Below are positions 36,601-48,385 of a stretch of DNA of 64,000 nt, one piece after another. The translations under genes were made by a program, and so were the position numbers. The stretch spans positions 2,009,581 through 2,073,580 of the forward strand of contig OZ026546.1 of assembly GCA_964020155.1 (NCBI GenBank), written 5' to 3'. Position 1 is the first letter of the stretch. The number at the start of each line of letters is the position of its first letter. The notes below the pieces were generated by a model, which ran no database searches, had not been told where the DNA came from, and saw only the letters and a program-made list of their open reading frames with translations. The stretch comes from Chondrilla cf. caribensis. Lineage: Eukaryota > Porifera > Demospongiae > Chondrillida > Chondrillidae.

Positions 36601-37019
36601 TGACATTAATTTTAGTAAGTATTATATCAATATTCAACTATGCCATTTAATGAACTCAGGTTATGTAATTAAATTAATAACAAGGATTGTACAGCATCAA
36701 TCTCATAATACTTCATCTATATTGTCATTATACTATTATAATTATGTTTACTGAAATGTATATAATATAATAATATAATATACATCACTGGTCGTAGCCA
36801 AAACGGCCCTTGACCTCAGCATGAAATGACAATATCAATCATGGCAGACAATGTGCCAAGCTTGTGTGCGTGGAATAATAATAAGATAATAAGGATGTGG
36901 GATGAATACAACAGCACAATACAATACCTACGTACATACATACATATTACATACATACATACAGATAAGCAACACCATTGACAGTACATCACATTGAACA
37001 TCACTCAACACCACTAACA

Positions 37020-37075
<56 letters not shown>

Positions 37076-37436
37076 CCAGCATGTCCTTTTTCTATTTCTC
37101 GCAGGTATAACATGTGAGATTCGAGGGCGTCGACTGGAATTTGGTGATTAAGGTGTTATGTAAACAATTAAACCGCAGGTAGTGTGGGCGAGTCACACGC
37201 AACCCGCATGATGATCAGTGACATTGAAACGCACGAAATCAGTTGTACGAATTCGTAGCAGTAAGCGAACGTTTTTCTACCCTTTATAGTTCGTCTACTA
37301 TAAAAATGTTTTCTTTGAGAAAGATTTGCCTCTTCTTATGCTTATTATGTACGAGAGACAACGTCGCACGAATTACATATTTATGCTTACGTAATCTGAA
37401 CCTCGTGACAGTAACGTGATCTGAAGGAGCATTCTG
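36601..37436. other. MPI 3' flank, no gene; (TA)n tract at 37028-37074
   Basis: AT-rich flanking DNA after the MPI stop. The (TA)n microsatellite explains the Ile-Tyr open frame on the minus strand. I see no conserved exon. Confidence 0.6.
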
Positions 37437-37745
37437 GGTTTTGAGCATAGCTGAACTTCTCGGAGAATGCGGAATTTTCGAGTGAAGCCCAGAGCTACGT
37501 ATGCATCGACATTGGGTAGAAGAAGGGTAAAGCCAACTTTTCACCCCGGTGCTTCTTGATATTCGCTTCCGTTGTCAACATGTGACGGTTTATGTTTTCT
37601 ACCTCTTGCCGTAAACCAACTAAAACCGTCATATCTCAGGAATAGAAAAAGAAATCAACAAGCACCGCGGTGAAAAGTTAGGTGTTATTATTGAGAATAT
37701 TTCGAACTAGAAAGTTAAGCTCGTGCCTTCCATCAAAAATTCCGC
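37437..37745. repeat. Foldback (interrupted inverted repeat) region
   Basis: The left arm pieces GCGGAATTTTCGAGTG (about 37470) and AACTTTTCACCCCGGTGCTT (about 37534) are matched in inverse order by AAGCACCGCGGTGAAAAGTT (about 37661) and AAAAATTCCGC (about 37735). Arm spacing is similar on both sides, so this is a single foldback of roughly 300 bp with diverged segments. No coding sequence. Confidence 0.6.
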
Positions 37746-38179
37746 ACTTGGATAAAAGCCTTTTTCATAGGTATGACGGCATGTCGAATATCTCCATCAA
37801 ATGAGCAAAGTACAACCCATCGAAGGGATTGAAACATAGCTATAATACATTAGAAGTGTTGAAGCCATTCGTTCGTGCATAAAACCGGTCCTGGAGAAAG
37901 AAAGAGGCAGAAAAAATAAGAGCAATTTTCCGGCGGCCATTTTGTTTACGGAACCGATCTCACATGTTCTACCTGCGCTTGGAGTAATTTCTTCCAAAAC
38001 TAGAAGTGCTCTTAGAGCAGATGCATACCCCGTGCAGCTCTGCATGTGGACTCGATATAATGGGGGCTTCGCAGAATCAATAGTTACGTACTGTATATAT
38101 TTGCAGCGAAGAGGCAATGTGATCATGCATGCATGGGGAGCCAATTTTACGGGGTTCCTGACTTTTACGCACCGCGGTG

Positions 38180-38307
38180 CGTATATCGAGCTGTATTCGG
38201 ATGTACGATGCAATTTTCGATCGCGTTTGTTATACGCGTTCCGATGATCTTATAACGTATTCGCCAACACGGCCACGCAGTGGATTTCGATCAATATGCT
38301 GACGTCA
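38180..38307. repeat. Dispersed repeat, copy 1 (second copy at 60370-60504)
   Basis: About 125 bp nearly identical to 60370-60504, including TTCGATCGCGTTTGTTAT, GCGTTCCGATGATCTTAT and CACGGCCACGCAGTGGATTT, ending TGACGTCA. A perfect 14-bp palindrome CGCACCGCGGTGCG lies just left at 38169-38182. Confidence 0.9.
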
Positions 38308-38380
38308 TTATGGCGCGAAATTTGAAGTGTCCAGCGGGTATATAAGGAGTGGCAAATCTGTGATTCTGCACATTCGCACA

Positions 38381-38384
38381 TTTG

Positions 38385-38469
<85 letters not shown>

Positions 38470-38492
38470 ATGTGTGTGTGTGTGTGTGTGTC
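38381..38492. repeat. (TG)n microsatellite
   Basis: About 110 bp of TG repeats with single TT, CA and TC interruptions, just past the dispersed repeat and upstream of the DIRS element. Confidence 0.97.
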
Positions 38493-38871
38493 TGTGTTCT
38501 GACTTGTCCATACATTTGAATAGAGTAATCATCACCTACGTATATAGGTAGAATAAACAAACGAATGCAATTTAAATGTAGCTTAACCGTAGGTTAAGCG
38601 TGGTTAATGGACACAATGGCACCAATGGGTGGGCGGTCCATGTTAGTATACGGATACGCTACACATATACGTATACTGCTCATATATGCATTCGGCAAAA
38701 GATGTCTCCAAGACATAGTCTGCGAAGTTAGCGCCGTACTAACCATTCGCCGTTTGTAATCCCTAAAATATAACTTAGTTACAGCGTCGTTAGCAACCTC
38801 TGATTCTCCTAACAACGTCCGTTGCAGAGAACTCCCGTCCGTCTTCGTCCGGCTTTACGTCTCGTTTCCTC

Positions 38872-41868
38872 ATGGCTGAGCAAGTTTCCCCTTCGCCTTT
38901 GTCCCCCTCCTCCGTCACGGAGTTGATGTCTGTTGTCGCCGCGCTTAAAGCTCAGCTGGACCAGCAGCAAGTAGCTCAGGCCTCTATTTTGCAGCAGTTG
39001 AGCGTTATTCAACAGCAACAACCGTCGCCCGCCGCTCCCGAGTCCTCCTCGTCCAACTCGCTTCCACCCCCGCCTCCAGGGCATTCCTCTGACGCCCCTT
39101 CTGACGCCCAAGGTACGTTTTGTTTGTCAATTTTTCGGGTACTGTGTACAATACTTCCTTCATAGTAGTATAGAGTGTATATGTTTATTATGTGTTGGGG
39201 TATATACCTTATGGCCATGTGTTCATAATAATAATTATTTTCATATATGCGGTAGTTGGTACGCATATGTGGTACATTTGCTTGCTGCTTTAATTGTATT
39301 AAATTGGTCACTATTTCTTGACAAGTCTCTGTATTAGTCAACTAGCCAATGGTTATGGTTTACTGTTGCAACCCCTAACCCCCCCTGTTTTTGGGGTATG
39401 TATGTCCTACCAGGTAGCTTCCTGGTCTCTCATGCAGCTACAGTTTGCAGTGGTAGCTGGCCACTCAGTGTTCTATAATTATGGTCATCTTAATTTCTTC
39501 ACATTTGTAAGATGTTCAATCTTTTAATAATACTTCCACTACTAATATAATATAATATGCTATACTGCTGCCTTCTGGTAATTTGTTTACAGTTCCTAGC
39601 TTCTTTGTTTGTCAATTGTGGTCAACACCTATCTATTAGCTCTAGGTTTCACTTCTTATCAGCCATTATAGATAATGTTACATAAACTGCCTTTATGGTG
39701 TTGGTCCTCCTTGCTTGGGAGCTGATCTGAATGTAGCCTGCTTGTTGCTACTAGCTTGTGTTGTTGGTCCTCCCTGCTTGGGAGCTGATCTGAATGTAGC
39801 CTGCTTGTTGCTACTAGCTTGTGTTGTTGGTCCTCCCTGCTTGGGAGCTGGTCTGAACGTAGCCTGCTTGTTGCTACTAGCTTGTGTTGTTGGTCCTCCC
39901 TGCTCGGGAGCTGCTCTGATTGTAGCCTGCTTGTTGCTACTAGCTCGTGTTGTTGGTCCTCCCTGCTCGGGAGCTGGTATGAACGTAGCCTGCTTGTTGC
40001 TACTAGCTCGTGTTGTTGGTCCTCCCTGCTCGGGAGCTGGTATGAACGTAGCCTGCTTGTTGCTACTAGCTCGTGTTGTTGGTCCTCCCTGCTCGGGAGC
40101 TGCTCTGATTGTAGCCTGCTTGTTGCTACTAGCTCGTGTTGTTGGTCCTCCCTGCTCAGGAGCTGCTTTGAATGTAGCCTGCTTGTTGCTACTAGCTCGT
40201 GTTGTTGGTCCTCCCTGTTTGGGAGCTGGTCCGAACATAGCCTGCTTGTTGCTACTAGCTTGTGTTGTTGGTCCTCCCTGCTTGGGAGCTGGTCTGAACA
40301 TAGCCTGCTTGTGGTTACTAGCGTACGTTGGTGGTTCTCCCTGCTTGGGTGCCACTCGGTATGTAGCCTGCCTGTCGCTACTAGTATATGTGGTCACGGT
40401 CCTCCCCGCCTGTCATTCTCATAGAATGTAGCCTGCTTGTTGCTTCTAGCATACAGTTGTGGTCTCCCCTGTTAGGGATCCTCCTTAAACATAGCCTGCT
40501 TACTGCTACGAGCATGTGGCTGTAGTTCTTTGTGCTGGGTTTCCACTTAGTATGTCACCGGTCCATTGCCACTAGCGTTTGTTGCCGCAGTCTCCTTTTG
40601 GGGGGGACATGTAAGTTATGGAAGTAGCTTGCTTGCTACTATTGGCCAGTTGTTGTAGTTGACCTCTTGGTCGGTGATGTGCTGTAACATGTTGTACATT
40701 CTTAAGCCTGCTGGCGATATGGAGGCTGCCTGCCTCATTATGTGTCATATCTGAGTTCATTCTCAGAGTGTCCTCTGGTACGGTAGCCTGCTTGCTGCTA
40801 CTGCTCCCGTAGATAGTGGTCAAAGTCCCTGCTAAACCTGGTAGCTGTGTCTCTGGGTTGATGGTTGCCTGCCCAGCTCTTCTGAGCCAGTTAGCTGCCA
40901 CCCCCTCCTAGTTGTTGGTTGATTGGTTGCTTGCCATTAGCATAGTCCACAGGTGGATAGTTCCTGGGTCCTACCCGGTTCTATATATAGTAAGATGGCA
41001 TGGTTGGATGTGCAGAGTCACTGTCCATGCGTTGGTCCTTACACTGTTCGTATAACATGGAATAGTACAGGGGTGGCAGTCTCTGACCTGTTCAGACCAG
41101 GTCATACTGTTGTTCAAAGTGTGCTTGTTAAGTGCCTTCATAAGTGGCTTTGGGCTATATATCAGTGGTCCCTTCATCTTCTCCACACAGTGAAGACTAA
41201 GGAGGCAACACTATCTGGGTTGGAACCCATCACTTCAGTGATGGCCGGTCAAGCTGACAAGCCCACAACTGGTCTGGTGCTTGGGGGCGGTCTCCCTTCA
41301 ATCCCAGCAGACCTTCTGAAGAAGGTCACTGACGGGTCTTATGTAGAGCTATCAGGTTTTCTTGCCTGAGACCATCCAGGAGTCCTTTCTCTATCCAGAT
41401 GGTCGGAAAAAGAAGCTAACACCCATTGACAAGTTCACTGACTGGGTCCTGGCTTTTTGCTGTTTTGGGCTTGCCTCTTTGCAGGCCAACCCAGAGTTGG
41501 GGGGTGACCTCCTAACTTTCATTGGCACTGTTGCACGCCTGGCAAGAGATCACCCAGGACCAGCATGGGCGGTTTACGAACAGGCTTTCCGGGCCAAGAT
41601 GGCCGCTAACCCCTCATTACGGTGGAACAAATTAGACCAAGAAGTTTGGGCGTTGGCGGCTGTCACCTCGGGTCACCACCCCAGCCAGCCAGCCCCAGCT
41701 AAGCGCAGACAACCCTCCATCACTTGTAACCGATGGAACGATGGTGTCGTATGCCCTTTCAAAAACTGCCGTTTCGCGCATGCCTGTGCTGTGTGCCACA
41801 GCAGCTCACATCGGGCTCCTGCCTGTCCCCACAGTGCCTCCAAGAGGTCAAAGGACAGCAAATCTTAG
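38872..41868 (+). CDS. DIRS gag-like protein, split by a putative 2.1-kb intron, frameshifted
   Basis: The first part (38872-39112) encodes MAEQVSPSPLSPSS, a Gln-rich helical stretch and a Pro/Ser tail, ending at a CAAG|GTACGT donor in phase 1. An acceptor CTCCACACAG at 41181-41190 resumes in phase as VKTKEATLSGLEPITSV. At about 41355-41369 one extra base shifts the frame; the rest (41362-41868) gives PETIQESFLYPDGRKKKLTP and ends with a Cys/His cluster (CNRWNDGVVCPFKNC, HACAVCHSSSH) likely to bind nucleic acid. The intron contains a 63-bp minisatellite. The splice is supported by signals and phase only. Confidence 0.6.
39694..40440. repeat. 63-bp minisatellite inside the DIRS gag intron
   Basis: About 11-12 tandem copies of a 63-bp unit containing GTTGGTCCTCCCTGCT and GTAGCCTGCTTGTTGCTACT. 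Unit length is a multiple of three, so several frames on both strands stay open for over 200 codons. Degenerate single-unit echoes continue to about 40800 (GCCTGCTTGCTGCTACTG). The open frames are repeat artefacts unless transcripts show otherwise. Confidence 0.95.
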
Positions 41869-41986
41869 TCAGCTCCTGCATCACTCACTATATTATATTT
41901 ATCATTTACCACATGTAATCTTCTCTTTATTGTTCATATTATCTGTGTTATATTAAGTGCTGGTTTGAATAATAATGTAATATGGC

Positions 41987-43816
41987 ATGTCATGCATGAG
42001 TTTGGTCTCTCGCTTGCATTTCAGTGCCTTCAAGCAAAGCCCCCTTTGGTTTCTTCCTACAGAGACCCATGGGTTCATCCCAACATGTGCAAGGGTAGCT
42101 CCCTTGTTGGCCACTAGGTTCCTACGCCTCCAGCAGGTGGGAGCGCACTCAAGGGCTGTTCCTCGTCTGCCCCAGTCAGCATTAGGAATCCACACTCCTC
42201 TCAGAGTGGATGTGTGGTCAGATAGTCTCCTCCATCACCCTAACAGGGAGTGGGTATCAGGTTTGCTAACTGGTTTACGGGAAGGCGTGCATATCAGCTT
42301 TGACCGCACCACTCTACACAAGTCTGCCAGAGCAAACATGCAGTCAGCCTCTGATCACCCTGAGGTGGTGCAGCAGTACTTAGATAATGAATTGCAATCT
42401 GGCAATCTAGCAGGCCCCTTCCTGCCCTCCCAGGTGGACGATGTCACAATTAATCGGTTCGGAGTGATCCCAAAGCACCACAAACCGGGCAAGTGGCGTC
42501 TCATTGTGGACCTTTCGTACCCTCAAGGGTTCAGCATCAATGATGGTATTTCGTCTGCTGACTCCAGTATGGTCTACTCCTCATTAGATGATGCTGCCCG
42601 CCTTATCGCTATTCATGGCAGGAATGCTATCCTGGCTAAAATAGACATCAGCAGTGCCTTTCGCATCATACCAGTCCACCCCCAAGATCGCCCGCTGTTG
42701 GGTATGTGCTGGAACAACAATATATATATTGACAAGCAACTGCCTTTTGGGCTACGGTCTGCTCCCATCATTTTCAACGCATATGCCGATGCCTTGGAGT
42801 GGATCCTCAAGGAACATGGCTGCCGTTATATCATCCATTATCTTGATGATTTCTTAGTCATTGGTCCTCCGAATTCGTTGGAGTGCCAAACGGGGCTCAA
42901 CACCATGCTATCTATTTGCAAATCTTTGGGTGTTCCACTAGCTGATGAAAAGATAGAGGGCCCTTCCACTTGCCTGTCATTCTTAGGCATTGAGCTGGAT
43001 TCTACCACAATGCAGGCCAGATTGCCCCAAGATAAATTAACCCGGTTGCGCCAGGAGTTGGCCACATGGCAGGTTAAGAAATCCTGTACCCGCAAGGAAT
43101 TGGAACACCTGGTGGGGGTTCTTCAGTTTGCCTGCAAGGTTGTTCCTCAAGGCCGCCCCTTTGTCCGTAGAATGATCAATCTCCTGTGTGTCCCTAAGGA
43201 ACCTTATCACCATGTCCGCTTGAACAAGGAGTTTCGGTCAGATCTCCTCTGGTGGCATTCCTTTGTACACATCTGGAACGGCATTTCCCTACTGCGCCTA
43301 ACCAACGGGCTCATCCCATCGGCTAACATTTTTACAGATGCCTCTGGCAATTTTGGTTGTGGTGCTGTCTGGGGTCTCCAGTGGATTCAAGGGGTGTGGC
43401 TAGTGGAGTGGCACCATGTCAATATAATGACCAAAGAAATGGTTCCTGTGGTTCTGGCCTGTGCTACATGGGGCCGTCAGTGGTCTGGCAAACATATTCA
43501 TCTCCACATTGACAACATGGCGGTGGTGGAAGTGTTGAAAAAAGGTTCTTCCAAAGAACCATCCGGGATAGTGATGCACCTTCTACGCTGCTTATCTTCT
43601 GTATCAGCCATTTTTCAGTTCACATACTCCGCATTCCATATCCCTGGTGTTTGCAACTCTTTGGCTGATGATATCTCTCGTAATCAGCTGTCCTCACTCC
43701 CTCCACAGAAAGTTACGGTTTCCCCGGATCTTTGGTCCCTTCTCGTGCAAGACAGACCAGACTGGACCTCGCCAGAGTGGAGACGGCTTTTCACGAATTC
43801 TATTCACAGGGTCTAG
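41987..43816 (+). CDS. DIRS reverse transcriptase / RNase H
   Basis: 609 codons without interruption. RT motifs: FGVIPKHHKPGKWRLIVDLS (about residues 158-177), AKIDISSAFRIIPVHP, LPFGLRSAPIIFNAYADAL, and the catalytic box HYLDDFLVIG at about 285. The RNase H domain follows from IFTDASGNFGCGAVWG (about 446) through the Glu in TKEMVPVVLA and LHIDNMAVV to the Asp in NSLADDISR. All catalytic acidic residues expected are present. The first 30 codons may be non-coding: a TTTCAG acceptor at about 42019-42024 precedes TGCCTTCAAGC, so a second small intron is possible. It overlaps the recombinase frame by 85 bp. Confidence 0.9.
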   Translation: MSCMSLVSRLHFSAFKQSPLWFLPTETHGFIPTCARVAPLLATRFLRLQQVGAHSRAVPRLPQSALGIHTPLRVDVWSDSLLHHPNREWVSGLLTGLREGVHISFDRTTLHKSARANMQSASDHPEVVQQYLDNELQSGNLAGPFLPSQVDDVTINRFGVIPKHHKPGKWRLIVDLSYPQGFSINDGISSADSSMVYSSLDDAARLIAIHGRNAILAKIDISSAFRIIPVHPQDRPLLGMCWNNNIYIDKQLPFGLRSAPIIFNAYADALEWILKEHGCRYIIHYLDDFLVIGPPNSLECQTGLNTMLSICKSLGVPLADEKIEGPSTCLSFLGIELDSTTMQARLPQDKLTRLRQELATWQVKKSCTRKELEHLVGVLQFACKVVPQGRPFVRRMINLLCVPKEPYHHVRLNKEFRSDLLWWHSFVHIWNGISLLRLTNGLIPSANIFTDASGNFGCGAVWGLQWIQGVWLVEWHHVNIMTKEMVPVVLACATWGRQWSGKHIHLHIDNMAVVEVLKKGSSKEPSGIVMHLLRCLSSVSAIFQFTYSAFHIPGVCNSLADDISRNQLSSLPPQKVTVSPDLWSLLVQDRPDWTSPEWRRLFTNSIHRV

Positions 43817-44735
43817 CCTCCAGTACTCAAAAATGCTACTCCTCCGGCCAGAAGCGCTTCTTGACCTTCTGTTCATCATTTAATCTCCAACCCATACCTC
43901 CGTCGGAACATACTATACTGTTATTCATCTCTCAACTAGGGTTAGAGGGCTTATCTCTGTCTACTATTAAAAGCTATCTAGCTGCCATCAGAAACTTGCT
44001 CATTAATGGGGGTTTCCCCAATCACCAGCTGTATACTCCTAGAGTGGAGCTAGTTATCAGGGGCATTAAGCGCTCCAAGGTATACTCAAAGGATGTTAAA
44101 AGGTCTCGCTTACCAATCACCCCCACAATTTTATCCCAACTCAAGCGAGCTTGGAGTTCCCATCCAATATCTTCAGACTGCCGGATGCTGTGGGCAGCCG
44201 CCTGCACTGGTTTCTTTGGTTTTCTCCGTTGTGCAGAATTCCCTCTGTTACCTCATTTGACCCATGTAAGCACCTTACTTTGGATGACGTGTCAGTATCA
44301 CATACGCAATCTACAGTCACATCTATAGCTATTCATATCAAAGTTTCCAAAACAGATCAGTTTGGCAAGGGTTATCACATTCACCTGGCTCGTACGGGAG
44401 CAGCCCTGTGTCCGGTCTCTGCCTTGCTAGATTACCTCTCCATCAGGGGGACCAGTAAGGGTCCGCTGTTCCTCTTGGCCAATGGTCATCCATTAACTCG
44501 CTCAGTCTTAGTGACCAAAGTGAGGGCAGCTTTATCCACAAGTGGCATGGATGTGGACAAATATTCTGGACACAGTTTTCGGATTGGGGCTGCCACAACA
44601 GCGCTTCGTGCTGGCATTTCAGATGCCAAGATCAAAATGCTGGGTCGTTGGGAAAGCTCAGCGTATCAACTCTACCTGCAAGCTCCAAGCAAGGAGCTGG
44701 CATCTGTGTGTCCCATCTTAGCCACTTGTCAATAG
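43732..44735 (+). pseudogene. DIRS tyrosine recombinase, one frameshift
   Basis: The N-terminal SAM-like core-binding part is in frame from 43732 (FHEFYSQGLASSTQKCYSSG, TIKSYLAAIRNLLI) to CTGFFGFLRCAEF, which carries the first catalytic Arg. The frame then breaks at about 44235-44265, and the C-terminal part continues in the frame of 44151-44735 (SFDPCKHLTLDDV, KVSKTDQFGKG). The catalytic box HSFRIGAATTALRAG (H-x-x-R) and LGRWESSAYQLYL, holding the nucleophile Tyr, are present. One small indel inactivates this copy. Confidence 0.8.
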
Positions 44736-45794
44736 TAATCTGCCTATTTCACTGTTTATCATATCGGCACTATCTTCATTCCTTTTTATTCACAGTAGCA
44801 ATGGGTTTATGTTATCTTGCCCCATACTAGTCACCAACCAGTATATATTTATTATCTTTTCAAAATTAATGAGTTGATGGCATATTATGGTTCTGCATGA
44901 TGGGTTGGTAGTTATGTTTCACTTACTATGTACATGTCGGTTGCTTTGGGGGGTGTTGACCCACCTCATAACTCTACTCAAGTGATACAAGGCGGCTCAA
45001 CCCATGGCGGTATGTTAACTGGCTTCCCATTTACATCTCCCAAAGCAAGTTAGTCTATGATCTCTCGGAATGATGTTAAGGGGGTTTTCCCTAGCAGTTA
45101 GGTATTGCATCATCAAGAAGGTGCAGCTATTCATAACGCTAACCCCCTTATGGGGCAGACACTCAGTAATGATAAAATTGATATCATTTAATATTTGTAG
45201 ACTGAGCTTCACATACATAGTAATACATTAAGATAAATGCCACTGCGGTATCCAGGAAATGACATCATTTGAGGGGTCAGTTTCAATCATATTCTTGCCT
45301 CTTTGTCAAGCATGCAAAGAGCTTAAATCCTATATACCGCATACCCTGGCCTTCCGCCAGCTTAATGCATACCTCATGCTCAAGCTGTAAGGAACCAATC
45401 ACTTCCCAAGCTTGGTTGGCAGCGGAACCGGGTAGGCGGATGTGGCTGGACTGGAACTTATGCACGAGAGTGTTATACAGTCAACTCAAAGGTACCCATT
45501 GCATAATGTAGGACATTAAAATTTCATATTTCGCATGCGCGCACTGGTAACAATCATAATATTATGGTAAAGGCTGGTCCAGAATCCTGGCCTGTACTCG
45601 TCATTATCAATCAGGTGGCTGACGTCATTACCCCAATAAATGGCCGCAGCTTGGGATCCCGGCGAAGTCTTTCTCAGGGTCTTTCTCCTAGCTTGAATTA
45701 CAGACGTCAGAAGATCATATCATTCTATATGATTGTACTTCTTTTGAGACGTATCAATTACACAAAAGTTAGTCCTGTAAATTTACTGCGTAAA
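44736..45794. other. DIRS right flank and CRYZ upstream region
   Basis: It holds the 3' part of the DIRS element, including an inverted pair AAGGGGGTT/AACCCCCTT (about 45078 and 45141), and the presumed promoter of CRYZ. From 45564 an open frame is in phase with CRYZ; see that entry. No other coding sequence is convincing. Confidence 0.4.
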
Positions 45795-47713
45795 ATGCAC
45801 GCTATTCGAGTCCATCAGTTTGGAGGGCCAGAAGTATTAAAGTACCAAGCAGTGACTTTACCGTCGATTGAACCCACTCAAGTTCTGGTTAAAGTGAAAG
45901 CTATCGGTGTTAACCCGGTGGAGACTTACATTAGGTCGGGAGCGTACGCAAAGAAGCCAGAACTACCTTTCACCCCAGGTGAGCTATTGGTCTATTGTTG
46001 CTGTAACCCGATCCCTTACCTCCTGTCATGGAATTAATCAAGTTTAGCTAGAATCAGGGATTTAAACGGAAATGGACGATGTAGTTGAATTTGATGCCTA
46101 ATCATATCGGGAATTGAAGTTGAATTGGGACTCAGTTTGCATCATTGTAGGAGCAGAGGAGGCCTTATGAGCTTGTTGGAGGTTTTTATTAATATGAAAT
46201 GTGAAAATGTTCTCCAGACAGACAGCCTAGGCCTACAATTTTTTTGAATCTATTTGTCTGGACTAAACAGTGTCTGATGCTAAGTACAGTGGAACCTCTC
46301 TATTAGGACACTTTGGGACCTCAATTTTAGTCCTTAATACAGAGGTTTCCTCAATTCAAAGGTTTGTAATAGAGAGGTTCCACTGTGGAGGCATCCACTT
46401 TTTATGCCATTCTGAGCATGCAGTGAAGATAACTTTTAACAAACTTGAAATAGATGAGGAAACTTTAAGTAGGTCTATGTACATGAATGAAAGGTATAAG
46501 GACACCTTATTGAATCTCTGTTGTTAATATTCACTACCTGATCGATCAAGTGCAATTTATTAAATTACCATAAATTTTAATCATTATTAATTTTGTACAA
46601 GTATGCAAAGTCAGGACAACTGTTATTGTGTTTAATTCATGATATTATTATTTTACATTTCATTTGCATCCTTATGTTTGAAAACTGTTTATGCGTTAAT
46701 TTGTATGATTGTATTGTTGCCAGTCAGTAAGATTTTTTTTAACTGAATGATATCACAGTTGTAGAATCTCAATGGTTATACAGTCATACATATTGCCGTC
46801 CTCCAGATTATATATGAATAGTTTATAGAATGAATTATTACTGTATTTCACACCTTTGGATATGAATTATAGACATCAGAGGGTTTATCGTGTACGTATG
46901 TGATGAGATCTGTATTGATTCCTGCTAGGTCATGATGCATCAGGAGTAATTGCAGAGGTGGGCTCAGCTGTAAAGGGTTTTCACAAAGGAGACAGGGTGT
47001 ATACATCACGCACAGAATCTGGTGCTTATGCTGAATACTGTGTGTGTTCTCCGGCATTTGTACACCTTATCCCTGGTTCACTGACTTTCGCTGAAGCTGC
47101 CACGTTATCCACTCCTTATTTGACTGCTTACCGTGGGCTAATGATAAAGGCCAGAGCTAAGCCATCAAACATTGTCCTCGTACATGGTGCCAGTGGAGGT
47201 GTTGGTGTTGCTGCCACTCAGTTCGCTCGTGCTTACGGAATGACAGTTTATGGTACTGCAGGGACAGATAAGGGAATGGAGATTGTGAAGACTGCTGGAG
47301 CCCATGAGATATTTAACCACAAGGACGATGACTATATCAGTAAAATATTAGAATCTACGGAGGGCCATGGAGTTGATGTGATCATTGAAAATGCTGGTCA
47401 CATCAATTTAGGAAAGGATCTTGAAATCCTAGCGCATAATGGGTGTGTTGCCGTTATAGGTAGCCGAGGTCCAGTGCAGGTTAATCCACGAGATACAATG
47501 TCTCGAGAGGCAGTGGTTGTCGGTGTACTACTTTTCTGGTCCTCTGATGAAGAGCGCAAACAGGCTCATGCTGCTATTAAAGCTGGAGCTGAAAGTGGTT
47601 GGTTGAAACCCTTGGTTGGGAAAACCTTTCCCTTGTCACAAGCTGCTGAGGCTCATCATGATATTATTGATGGACCAGGAGCTTTAGGTAAAACAGTTCT
47701 TGAGTGCAATTGA
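45795..47713 (+). CDS. CRYZ: Zeta-crystallin-type NADPH:quinone oxidoreductase
   Basis: Two exons, 45795-45978 and 46929-47713, joined in phase 1 to give 322 residues (human 329). This is a medium-chain dehydrogenase/reductase without zinc, reducing quinones one electron at a time with [19 protein letters not shown] opens the GroES-like domain; [24 protein letters not shown] across the junction, and the Rossmann motif [20 protein letters not shown] follow, with [16 protein letters not shown] near the C-terminus. The frame extends upstream to 45564; a Met at 45729 would add 22 residues ([20 protein letters not shown]) resembling a mitochondrial presequence. I chose 45795 because similarity starts there. 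The intron carries a pogo-type MITE. Confidence 0.95.
46287..46385. mobile_element. Pogo-type MITE, second copy, in the CRYZ intron
   Basis: Terminal repeats CAGTGGAACCTCTCTATTA and TAATAGAGAGGTTCCACTG; 99 bp. It shares the internal text TTTTAGTCCTTA and AGAGGTTTCCTCAATT with the copy at 9095-9269 but is shorter. TA is seen on the left flank only. Confidence 0.8.
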
Positions 47714-48349
47714 TGGGCTTGTGTTGCATTTAGTATAGAATTGTATTTTGAAGTTGTGCCAATTAATAGTATACACCTAATTTTGTAATAATTATGCTAA
47801 TTATTGATCATTATATACATATTAGTATCATAGTAAATGTTATTATCAGTATATTTGTTGTTACAATAATTAGAATGTAACGAAAGATGTGTACTGATCT
47901 CCTGTTATCATATAATATGATAATAGAATAATAATAATATGATGGAAATTCCATTATTATTTCATAATAATATTCATAATTATATTTTGCATGTGCAGCT
48001 GCATGAACTTATACCAAGTATAATTGAAATATATAGTTTCGTCCACACGCTGTATATACCCCAGGCCTATAGTACATTATAAATATCTATAGACATAAGC
48101 AAGTATATCTACATGGGGACGGACTATGATTTACTTTGATTTTGAAAAGAATCTTGTTATAGTGTATACATGGAGGTGAGGAATCTACACTGAAATGTAT
48201 AGTTACAATAATATACATTGTAATATTCCTGCATATACGTACGTATGTGAGAAAACCTTCAATATATTATAATTTAACAATTTATAATATTATATTAAAT
48301 TTATTCAATCACATTAGGCCAATAAGCTTGTTGTTTCATACAATTTATA

Positions 48350-48385
<36 letters not shown>

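Larger units (their letters stand above)
38872..44735 (+). mobile_element. DIRS-type tyrosine-recombinase retrotransposon, nearly complete
   Basis: In order: a gag-like ORF (38872-41868, interrupted by a putative intron and one frameshift), reverse transcriptase/RNase H (41987-43816) and a tyrosine recombinase overlapping it in another frame (43732-44735, one frameshift). The gag, RT/RH, YR layout and the overlap of the last two frames are diagnostic of the DIRS group, which integrates through a recombinase and lacks an integrase. The terminal and internal complementary repeats were not resolved; a 10-bp inverted pair (AAGGGGGTT/AACCCCCTT) at about 45078 and 45141 may belong to the right end. 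The RT frame has no stops, so the insertion is probably young. Confidence 0.85.

Noticed and set aside
37797..38213. Minus-strand frame with a start MAAGKLLLFFLPLSFS resembling a signal peptide
   Set aside because: No homologous continuation, no exon partner, and the region is foldback and repeat DNA.
39693..40431. Open frames of 234 and 238 codons on opposite strands
   Set aside because: Both are readings of the 63-bp minisatellite, whose length is a multiple of three; no protein evidence.
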